NCBI GenBank assembly: GCA_905182995.1
Contig: CAJJDP010000101.1
Location: forward strand, 189,099-253,098
Origin: Paramecium octaurelia
Lineage: Eukaryota; Ciliophora; Oligohymenophorea; Peniculida; Parameciidae
Direction of reading: 5' to 3'
DNA: 64,000 bases
Of this stretch, positions 39,601 through 50,776 are shown piece after piece. How positions within the stretch are numbered: the first letter of the stretch is position 1; each line of letters opens with the position of its first letter. The notes under the pieces are model-generated. The model made no database searches. It had not been told where the DNA came from and saw nothing but the letters and a program-made list of their open reading frames with translations. Both the position numbers and the translations under genes were made by a program.

Positions 39601-42600
39601 GAATCAAGTCGATCTTAAACATAAACTTTTAGTGGCTTAATATTTGATGAAGAGATAAACATAAGAAGATAAATTCTCCCCATTGCCCTATTTCTTCAGA
39701 TCAAGATAATTAGCAGAGATTACAGATGCAACAGATAAATTTATAAAACTTTATTAGAATAGAACATCTTTAACAATTCCAGAATAAATTAATTTACTTA
39801 ATCTTCTTGCCATTGGTGTTAAAGATATAACTATTGATAATCCAACTGCTGATCAAGATGCTAATGAAACTGCTATTATCAAACAAGAATAAGCTAAATT
39901 AGTCACCCTAAAATAAAGTATTTTGGCATCACTTAAAGAGATGCAATCCCAAGATGTCAGTGTTGCTACTAAGAGTGCTCTCACTAAATCCATTGAAGAA
40001 TTGATGAATGATGAAGATATCTAATTAAATATGAGTTCTGCAAATATGGATGCTGAATTAGATAAAGCAGATAGTATTGTTTCCACTAGTACCAATGGAG
40101 TCAGTGATCTACAAGGAGATATTGAAAATGGCAATGTCGACTTCAAATCGTTTAGAATAAAAGAAAATCTCCAAAATGATATCATGAGAACAGCTGGGTT
40201 ATTAAATGGACTCTTGGCAGCTGGATAGAATTAAATTGATTCTATTGATTCAACTAGTACTACAACAACAACAACAACTAATTCAACTGACAGTAATTCA
40301 ACTAATTAAACCAATTCAACAGATGAGGCTTGGTAAAAAATGAAGGATAATAATGCAAAATTGTTTAAAGTCCAAGAATCTGTTAAATATGGTCTAACAT
40401 AGACTGCTGATCCTAATGCACCTCCTAAAGTATTCTCAGGTGGATCATTCTCCATGAAATCATCTCTTGCTACTCCTTCTAAAATGGCCGAATATTTGGC
40501 TGGAGCAGATCCAACTAAAGTAAAGAAGGATATCAAAATCAGTGATGATGATGAATCCACATCCTCTGATGAAACTAACATCCAAACTGTCACTTACAAT
40601 TAAGCAGAATTCACTGATAATCCTTATGCAACTGATGATTCCTTCCCAAGTAGATCTGTACCTGCATCTGTCTAAAATATTGAACCCAAATTAGCCAATG
40701 GATCTGTCATCGTTCCAAAACAACCCATACCTATGTCCTTTGGAGTCACAGCAGCCAAAAAAGCAGCAAGATTAAGAAGACTCAGAAGACTTTATGGCAG
40801 AAGAAACATGCAATATTATTAAGATCTATATGAATTAGATGAAGAACCACAAACATAAGCCATATTTTGTATTGGGAAAAGTTCAGATGGAGGTTGGAGT
40901 GCAGGAGGAGGAAACTGTAAATCTGTTTAATCGGTTGATGCAACTGGAGCTATAACGGTCACTTGCTAATGTGAAGAATTAACACCCACTTCAGTTGGCG
41001 ATGCCATTGCTGATGCTCTAGCATTTGATAAATTTGCTAAAGCGTTTTCAATGGAAGCCTTATTGGCCTTGCTTAACTTCCCCTTCTACAAATCAGTCAT
41101 AGTTTATGCTTTGGCTTTCATGACCGCTGCATTAGTATTCTCAGTCAAATATGGATTCAGAAAGGATAGGGAAGATGCAGAGAAGAAATTACTAGCTCCT
41201 CATTTTGTGGAATCAGAATTTATTAGAATCAAAGCAGAAGAAGACTAAGTCAAAAGAGTGGAAAGACACAAATTGAGAATGGAAAAACAAAAGGAGATGG
41301 AATTGAAACTTCAATAAGAATATGATGAATAATAATTAAGATTGCAATAGAATTAACAAAAGGAAAATGAAGAACAAAATTTTGAGTTGCATCCCTAGAA
41401 AAAAGCCATTAATAATCAACAGTTTCCTTTAAAGGAACATCCACCTTAAGAGATAGTTATGATCTAGCCTGATATTGACCCAGATGAATTAATGAAAATT
41501 AGAGAAATTAATGAAGCAAAAGAACCAATAAATTCTGATGCTCCACTTAAAAGCAAACTAACTGATAATTTTGATTCTGATGATTCTGATCTAAACCCTA
41601 ATTAAATGGTTTATGATGAATAAGATAGTGAAAACAGTGATAACATGGAAAGCATTTATGAAGTTCCTGAAAATATTCTGGAGCAAAAGCATGAGCATTC
41701 TTAGGATGAACCTGAAGCAGCCTAATATTTTAAGTCATTAGAACCATAATTGTTTAAGCATTCTTTAACAATTGAAACTATAAACTAAAAAAACACACCC
41801 ATTTAATAATAGCAATAACAATAGTAATAACAATAGTAATAACAATAATAAATACAATCGCCGTCATAATAATAATCCTAAATCTACTCAGATTAATAAT
41901 AACACATAAAATCATAAAGCATAGCTGATCTAGAATAATTCCATTAGGAATTAGAGTAACAATTTTAAAAGTAAGTGATAGGATAACAAAAAGAATAAGA
42001 ACAACAATAAGAATAATAGTAATAAGAAGAAGAAGAATAATCACCATAATATGATATAGGAGAGAGTTAAAAACACGATCCTGAATTGAACTCAAACCAT
42101 ATCCTGCATTAAAATGGTAGTAATACCCCACCCATCTGTCCTGAAATCCTTAAAATTGAATTGCCTAATCTTCATGATGGTGATGGTCGCGCTCTAAGTG
42201 TAATCAAAACGAATGAATTAAAACAAATTTCCCAAAACAATCAATAAGATTCATTTGAAAAAGACATCAAAGAAGCTGGTTAGTCTTAAATAATAGAACC
42301 TAAATAAAAGAAAGATTAAGTAAAGAGAAAGCGAAAGAGAGTTAAAAGTAATATTAATCAGAAATACAAAGTAAAAGTATAAGATGATTTGGATGTTTCA
42401 AATGATGAGGATGCTCTAAAAGAGGAACCAGAGCCACCTTATGAAATCAAAGAACAAATTGTTTAACAATGGCATAGGGATAATAAGCGAAAAGTATTCT
42501 TAGAAAGTGGTTGCCAACTTAAGTTCTCCCTTACAAATGTGCTATTGTTCATGGCTCTATTCCACAAATTGTTATGCATCTTTTTAGTATTTGAAAGAAC

Positions 42601-43090
42601 ATTGCCTCGTCCAATAAGATTCTGTGTATTATACATGACCATCCTAAACACTTGCTATATTAATATATTCTTCTAAGTACCCTTAGAACCTTTGCAATCA
42701 ATTATATTCAGTGTATTCTCTGCCATATTATCCAACTTTGAAATGTTTGTAATACTGTTCCTGATGCCACACAAAGTGTTTGTTGTTAGATAAATAGGAT
42801 GGGGAATATTCATAGGCTTAACTACATTGTTAATATATTTCATCCTTATAGCCATGGCATTAGAGGCAAGTGATTCAGGTGGAGATATCACTAGGTCTAA
42901 TATGTGGGGTCTAAATTTCATTATTGGATTCCTGAACACTCATTGTGTATCAGACCCAATCAAACTTTTAATAGTTTTCAAGGCTGTTTAACTCAGTTTA
43001 ACTGGAGCAACTGGCCTTTTATAAACTATTTTAGTGAAAATATTTGTGAATCCTGCTACGAATATTTTCTTTGAAATGATTGAAGTATGA
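24615..43090 (+). CDS. Giant Cys-rich, REJ/GPS-containing polycystin-like membrane protein (about 6,080 aa as assembled)
   Basis: ATG 24615 opens a signal peptide (MKSNLFLCLFFMQTIRQVIC) followed by Cys-rich text; TGA is at 43088-43090. Removing eight introns (24, 23 and six of 29 nt) leaves exactly 6,085 codons. Order: about 4,200 residues of furin/GFR-like repeats with C-x2-C...C-x2-C-x3-YYL pattern (to about 37600); a REJ-type region (about 37700-40860, e.g. KSWSIVSIEPENSS, YVFKYTFTNFL); a GPS-like motif at about 40890-40990 (W...C...TVTCQCEELT); one membrane span (about 41060-41150); a charged, Gln-rich intracellular stretch with a near-pure glutamine run (about 41800-41850); then about five spans (42520-43080). 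Cys-rich ectodomain, REJ, GPS and late membrane spans match ciliate polycystin-1-like proteins. It should sit at the cell or ciliary surface; its ligand is unknown. Three tandem copies of one unit lie near the start. Confidence 0.85.
24959..26744 (+). repeat. Tandem repeat unit 1 (1,786 bp) inside the giant gene
   Basis: This unit recurs at an exact offset of 1,786 bases. It encodes furin-like Cys repeats and contains two 29-nt introns (about 26105-26133 and 26419-26447), so spliced it is 1,728 nt, exactly 576 codons. The flanking base before it differs from the next copy (c versus t), which marks the repeat edge. Confidence 0.93.
26745..28530 (+). repeat. Tandem repeat unit 2 (1,786 bp)
   Basis: By eye it is identical to unit 1 over its whole length, including both introns. 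It is directly adjacent with no spacer and keeps the reading frame. Confidence 0.93.
28531..30103 (+). repeat. Tandem repeat unit 3, truncated (about 1,573 bp)
   Basis: It matches units 1 and 2 up to about 30103, inside a cysteine repeat. There the sequence switches from 'tgtacattatg' in units 1 and 2 to 'tgtacaagatg', and the gene continues with different, diverged Cys repeats. Both introns are kept. Confidence 0.9.
41799..41856 (+). repeat. Glutamine-codon microsatellite
   Basis: A run made almost only of TAA, TAG and CAA, all of which code glutamine here, gives roughly 15 consecutive Gln in the intracellular part of the giant protein. The repeated core is caatagtaata. In the standard code this would be a string of stops. 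Confidence 0.8.
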
Positions 43091-43157
43091 GAATTCTAGC
43101 ATATGAAAAAATAATTATAAAATTTATTATTATACACATATATCTATTTGTTTATCA

Positions 43158-44646
43158 TCAACATAAATCTTATAATTCGATCGTTGTTTCCATCTATAAA
43201 GACTATTTATCAACTTTATCTTTGATATGTTTAGCTTAAACATCCCAATCAATTTTCAATAATGTGTGAACAAATAAAGAGGACAATAAGAAATTACATA
43301 ATCCAAAACCTAACCAAATTCCAATTAAACCAAAATCAAATATTTAAGTTAATATTAGAATCAGGGGAATGCCCACACCATATGCACCAAATAAAGTGTA
43401 ATTTGATACCAACTTACCCTCATCAAGTCCTTTAAGTGCTCCGCTTAAGGCTATCTATAATCCATCTATTGCAACACTACCCAATAGGAAATATGGTAGA
43501 GTTTTCAATAACATTTCTTAAATAACTTCATCCTTGGTATAGAAATGAGCCCATTCAAAGTGGTAAAAATAGAAGATTATCATGATGACCACTAAAATAC
43601 AGAAATATAATATAAGGCCATATTTAATATAATTTTTGGCATTTATTATGTGTTATTGACTTATTTGATTGCCGACATAAGTCATCAAGGCTATTGATAA
43701 GCAAAGTGGCACCCTGAAGTATAAGGATGAAGTGTTTGATAAGACTAATTATGCATTGGTTGCATCAATTCCAAGGGAGATGGCTGTAAAAGACAAAATA
43801 ATAAATATGCCTGTGTTTAAATAGATATGGACTATTATTGAAATTGTGCTTTTTATGTACTCTTTATAAATGTGAAAATGAGATAGCAATAAAAATTTGA
43901 ATTGAAAAGATTTAAATTTGATTTAAAGGTCTTCGTCTTATTTTACATAAAGCAGCAACATTAGTATGTTTGTACATTCTGATATAATGGTGGCAAGACA
44001 AACTCCATAGCTCCCATAGCTTGAGACTAAGAGCCAACACCAAAAAGCATGAAGTGCTAAGGTGATTAGATGAATAACCATAAACGGTCTAAACACTTCA
44101 CATGATACCAAATAACTCTTCAAACCCTCGAATATCAATAAGGCCAATGAAGTGATTGATAATGGTACTATGAGTTCCCTAAATTTTATCTATTTATAAC
44201 AATTACCATGCAGAGTTTATGGTTTCTTCTCTGTCTTCAACTATCAAATAACTAAATGGAGTTTTCAGGCATAATATCACTAATATCAAAGGGATAAATA
44301 TTATGACATGAGAAGAAAGTGTGAAATTTAGATAGATGAGCGATAGTTTATTTTTTCCCATTCCGATGGCTTAAGACGCCAAGGTGTTCAAAGCTTGATT
44401 AAGACCTTTGATAGTATAATAATATATGATACCAATTCCAAAGGGAAGCAACAATACAGTAATTATCATCCATGCAATGCCAAATGCTGCAACATTGGTT
44501 TTAGTTGTATGTAGATTAAGAAAGTGCAAATTGATTGACATCATCAATTCAACACAAATATAGCCTAAAGACAGTTGGATCATGCATGAAGAAATGTCTG
44601 AAAGTATTTGCTACCAAGATCGAATATGAGATTGATTGGTTGACAT
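43158..44646 (-). CDS. MATE-family multidrug/organic-cation exporter
   Basis: ATG 44646 (MSTNQSHIRSW), TGA at 43160-43158. One 28-nt intron near 44200 leaves 487 codons (486 aa), the usual MATE length. About twelve hydrophobic spans fall in two similar halves. The N-half has NVAAFGIAWMI, the GLNQALNTLASQAIGMGK stretch with its conserved Gln-Ala and Gly, and the middle has GSYGVCLATIISE. Conserved MATE features such as the Gln/Asn-Ala-Leu before the loop and the Gly-Gly of the second half (ALSGALKGLDEGK) are visible. MATE proteins export drugs or organic cations in exchange for H+ or Na+. The gene is tail to tail with the giant receptor gene, 67 bases apart. Confidence 0.88.
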
Positions 44647-44850
44647 ATATTAATGGTACTAAAAAATAGTTTTAATATTTTGTATTAATTTCCTTGTAGG
44701 ACATTTAAGGAAAATCACTCATATGTAATTGATGAGCGAATGGGGAAATAAATAAAATTAAGATTAAAATGACTAATACTTAATGAATTATTACTATACT
44801 TAAAGAATTTTTACTAAAATTTGTATCCAAAAAATTTAAATTTAAACAAA

Positions 44851-45186
44851 TCATAAGGGAAAAAATTGATGGCAAACTTATTTTAAAGAAGAGACACAGA
44901 TTTTGTATTTGAACAGAAATTTATTATATAGATCAAATAAATCATAGTTAATCAATATTATGCATTACTTTTTTTTACATATATGCGACTCCATACTTAG
45001 TAGACGTAAACATCTTGCCAACATTTTCATTATATTGTTGTACAGTAGAATGTATATGTTTCTTCTCTTATGGTTATTAGTGATCTTTTTCAGCAGATTT
45101 ATGAAAATTTTTATTATGGGATGCATCACTATTACTAATGATTTGCTTGATTGCTTATCGACAATGCTCAATATCTTTGGGCTCAT
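44851..45186 (-). CDS. Possible small protein, 111 aa
   Basis: The minus strand is open from ATG 45186 (MSPKILSIVDKQSSKS) to TGA at 44853-44851, 112 codons in one exon. It has plausible composition (LARCLRLLSMESHICKKK). The plus strand also holds a 90-codon open frame over the same bases, but that one is very hydrophobic, as expected from antisense of Lys/Asn-rich text. The start overlaps the stop of the neighbouring minus-strand gene by about four bases. I have no family match, so this could be chance. Confidence 0.35.
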
Positions 45187-45771
45187 TGTGTTTTGGTATT
45201 ATTTTTTTGGGAGGGAGAGACTTATGCTTTGATTATTAATTCATAAATATTATTCAACTTTTCAATGGCACTAATAATTCATTTAAATAATGCCATAAAG
45301 TATATCATTAATTAATTTAGATACACTCTTTCTAATTTTAGATCTTGTAACACAACAAAATTTAATGGAATATTCATTTCTGCATAATTATTAAAAGAAT
45401 GATCACATCCACTCTCATAATAGATTGCTATTTGATTTGAATTATATCTGTCTCTCGTAGAGTTAGGTTTATATTTCATTCACATAAACGAGAAAATCAA
45501 CTGTTAAGTAACTTTTTCTCTATTTTTATCAGTATCTTGGCAATTAATTTCCTTCTATTGTAATTTCTTAATACTCTTATAAAAATTAAAGATTTTATTA
45601 ATATTCATGGCACCAAATTTTCCTAGAAGTTATTAGATTTGTAACTTATATAAAGTAGTAGAGTAAATTGAAGATTTTCATATTCAGTATTTAAATTTCA
45701 TAATCATAAATTGATTTAATTGCATCTATCTCTAAATCAATAGGACTTGTAAGACATAGATAATCTCTCAT
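45183..45771 (-). CDS. Small unidentified protein gene, exons partly unresolved
   Basis: ATG 45771 opens MRDYLCLTSPIDLEIDAIKS, continuing IYDYEIQIL, a pattern like the first helix of RWD domains (E-x-A-L-x-S-I-Y). Further coding-like blocks are MNINKIFNFYKSIKKLQQKE (about 45608-45550), IAIYYESGCDHSFNNYAEMN, continuing IPLNFVVLQDLKLERVYL (about 45425-45330), and AIEKLNNIYELIIKAQ before TGA at 45185-45183. An intron of about 36 nt near 45490 removes an in-frame TGA, which is long for this genome. The RWD suggestion rests on one helix only. Confidence 0.45.
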
Positions 45772-45975
45772 TTATTATTATAATTTAGAAGCAAGATTTC
45801 ATGCCGAATTATTAAAAGGATATTGGAAATGATTTCGATGGTTTTTTTGACATTTTCCTTAAGATTTATTGATTATTACATTTTGAACAATAAAAAAGGA
45901 TTCTCTTTTTTATCTTCGTACTTGATGTTGGATTTGTGTTTCTTCATAATTATTTTTAACAGTTAATTTTTTAAA

Positions 45976-47969
<1,994 letters not shown>

Positions 47970-48336
47970 ATTAAATTTTCAAATGCATGACTATCATTCT
48001 TTTTTAATTCTTATTAGTTTATGATAACTCTTCATAGTAAACTACATAAATAATTACATTTAAATAATCCAGTAGTAATGAAATAGGATTATGGTTGAAT
48101 TTATCGTAATTAGCTTTTTTTTATTCCGTCTTTCTAGTCGTTTAATTATTACTTACATAAATATTTAAATCTATTCCTAATTTTTGCCTCATCATCCTAA
48201 TGTTAAGATATTAATTTTGTGAAATATCAGTATAAATATTACTGAATTACATTATTTCATTAAATATTCTCAATCATTCAATCCAAAAATAATTACACAT
48301 TGTTAAATTAATAATAGTTATGATTAAAAAGATTTA
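47970..48336. other. Intergenic between convergent genes
   Basis: About 370 bases of AT-rich DNA lie between the kinase stop at 47969 and the minus-strand gene ending at 48337. The plus strand happens to be free of TGA for a long way past the kinase, but the better-supported last intron puts the kinase stop at 47969. I see nothing else in it. Confidence 0.45.
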
Positions 48337-48739
48337 TCATTCATTTATTTTTAATTAAACAAGCCAATTCAATGGGATGTGTATAATAAAATCAAACCAA
48401 AAGGCAGCATTTAGAATCAGTTGATACCATTTATCAAGATAACAAATCTCATGGAGAGGCTTCTCGGTAATAAGCTGAATTAATTTAGCCAAATTGCTCA
48501 ATAGGAAAGAAAAAAGGAAATTTTCAAAATATAACTCAATCCTATTGTATAAAGAAGACTTTCTCCATAAAGACGTAAACAATCAGACCTTTGATTATTT
48601 CATATTTATTTAATATTCTCATGTTAAGATATTTCTCTTTTAGAAATGAAGATGAAATCGTGTAAAAGTCTAAATAACTTTATGAATATAATCGATATAA
48701 TTCGGCTTTCAGACTGCTCATATTTTAAGAATTAAACAT
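48337..48739 (-). CDS. Hypothetical protein, 126 aa
   Basis: ATG 48739 (MFNSQNMSSLKAELYRL), TGA 48339-48337. A 22-nt intron at about 48545-48566 restores an open frame, and the spliced length is exactly 127 codons. The second exon is amphipathic and aromatic (NLAKLIQLITEKPLHEI, WFDFIIHIPLNWL). There is no signal peptide and I have no family match. It is 136 bases downstream of the EF-hand pseudokinase in the same direction. Confidence 0.5.
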
Positions 48740-48875
48740 CTGAAATTACCTTCTAAAAATTAATTATTTTTAATTTTAATACTCTTTTATCAGTACATTT
48801 GCAAAAAATCTGTTTCAAACTTATTTATTGAGTAATAATAATAAATATAAACTCTATTAAAATCAATTGTTACAA

Positions 48876-50414
48876 TCACTACAGTTGTCTCATTATCTCT
48901 AAGAATTCGTAATAATTCAACTATTGAATAATTATTAATATTGTACCTTGCGTTGACCTTTAAGTTCTTCAATTGCTTAAATGAACAATTTATCGTTGAT
49001 CTCAAGATGCCTCTTAACACTTTTACAAGTTATAAATCCATTTTAATTCTATAAATATTTAAAGCAGGTTTCCAAATATGTTTATGACATTAAGTCTTCG
49101 AGATTTAAAGATGCTGAGATAAATTCATTTATATCTATTGAATCTTAATGTGTTATAGCTAATTTTTAGAAAAGTTGCTAAATATCCACATTAATGCTTT
49201 CGTATTCAATAATGGATTTGTATAATTTAAGAATATCATCTTTCTTCAACAGCCCATCTTAATCAAGATCTGCATCATTGAATATTTTCTATAACATGCA
49301 CTCCTCCTCCTAATTGAATTTGTTCAGCATAAAAGCCAGAATTACAACATGAAAATAATTCCTTGGCTTACATTTTGATAAAAAATATAATGGTTTTATT
49401 AAAACTTCCTAATAATTGTTTCGTTATTCATTTTTGGACAATTATTTTTTTGCTTCTTCTATAGTGATTCTTTCATTCAGTTTTTTTTCTAACATCTTCT
49501 TCAAAATTCTTTTTAAAGAAGGTGAGGTTCCTTCATTAAAAAATAGGAGTTCATTCTGGTTTTCATTGTTCTCCTGTTCATTATTTACATTGAGGTATAA
49601 AGGCATTTATCCAGTCAATAATTGATAACCAATCACTCCCAAAGCATAAACATCTTAAGAGTATTCTTCTAATGAAGGCTCTATCTTAACCTGTTGGGTA
49701 CCATAAAATAAACATGCTACATCAACCAATTTACAAAATAAACTATTTAAATCACTTAGTAAATGGAAACTATCCAGGGACAATTTTCCATGAACCATTT
49801 TTTTTTAATGTAAATAAGAGATGGCAGATACCATTTAATTTAATAGGATCATTACTTAACTATCTTTTAATTTGCCCTTTAAGGTATTTAGACTTCCACC
49901 ACTACAATAATCTGATAATAGGTAGTACTTCTCTGTGTCTTCATAAATATTAGTAATTGGACAGATATATTCATTTTACTAGATTTAAATTTTTAAATAC
50001 CAATCTGTTTTTCTAGATTTTTTATATACAATCCTCTGACCAAGTAATCTATTTATCAATAGTTTCAACTCTCTTTTTAATTCCACTAACATTATGTTAA
50101 ACTATTTTTATTTGTCTTTCTTCTAAATTTTCTAAAAAAGAGTCTGCCTTATTTCCCAATAAAGTATAGATTCTGAAAAGTCCAGGTCTTATTTAAATTT
50201 GGTTTTTCTGTCTATCGTGACCTTTATTTATCGAACGATTTGAAATAACTGATTCATTTATAGTGTCTGACAAATTTGTCTTAGCAAGAATTGGTGTAAT
50301 TGTTTATGTTTTTTATTATTTTCTTTCGATTCTAGGTTTATCTTGAGATGCCTAGGTGGTTACAACAGCCTATTATTGTTTCTTCTCTTTTTTTTTAGTG
50401 TTACAAGAACCCAT
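48876..50414 (-). CDS. CDPK-like EF-hand pseudokinase A, N-myristoylated
   Basis: ATG 50414 (MGSCNTKKKEKKQQQ), TGA 48878-48876. Introns of 22 nt (about 49995) and 26 nt (about 48930) leave 497 codons. Gly2 and Cys4 predict myristoylation and palmitoylation. The kinase C-lobe is recognisable: YLLSDYCSGGSLN (hinge), MVHGKLSLDSFHL where HRD-L-K-x-x-N should be, LVDVACLF where DFG should be, then DVYALGVIGYQLLTGQMP (helix F). The catalytic Asp is Lys and DFG is DVA, so phosphotransfer is not expected. The N-lobe lacks a clear glycine loop and VAIK. At the C-terminus one good EF loop (DADLDQDGLLKKDD) is followed by degenerate EF units ending LNYYEFLEIMRQL. The order kinase, linker, EF-hands is that of calcium-dependent protein kinases. 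It may be a Ca2+-responsive scaffold at membranes. Confidence 0.82.
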
Positions 50415-50776
50415 AACGAATAATTATTATTGAATTTATTTATTTATTATCAAATAAACTAAAGTCTGCGTTTTTTAAGTCGTAATTTGCTTAATCTAAT
50501 TTTAGTACTAATTGTTTTCTTTTAAAAAAAGATACAACTCGTTTTTCTTCAAGTACTTGTTTAGAATCACTAGAATAAAAACTTTAGTGAACTCTACTCA
50601 TCTAAATCTAATTGAAAATCAATTTCAAAAGAAAAATCAATTTTTGAGTAAAAACTCAAAAGACTCATTGATTAGAATTACTTAAAAATGATTGCTGCTT
50701 TCGCTGCTTTTTATGATCAAGAATACCAATTTATGGATAGTATTGAGAATATATATATATAATAAACAAGCGTAAT
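50415..50776. other. Intergenic between two pseudokinase genes
   Basis: About 360 bases. It holds an imperfect inverted stretch around 50637-50685 (ttttgagt ... actcaaaa) and an AT dinucleotide run near 50750. It must contain the promoter of pseudokinase A and the 3' end of pseudokinase B. I see no gene. Confidence 0.45.

Noticed and set aside
44960-45232. Plus-strand 90-codon hydrophobic ORF that looks like a membrane protein
   Set aside because: Antisense of Lys/Asn-rich text gives such pseudo-hydrophobic frames; no plus-strand start context or partner exon was seen.
50740-50765. AT dinucleotide run as a possible telomere or origin element
   Set aside because: It is a short simple repeat common in AT-rich intergenic DNA; no C4A2/C3A3-type telomere repeat was seen.
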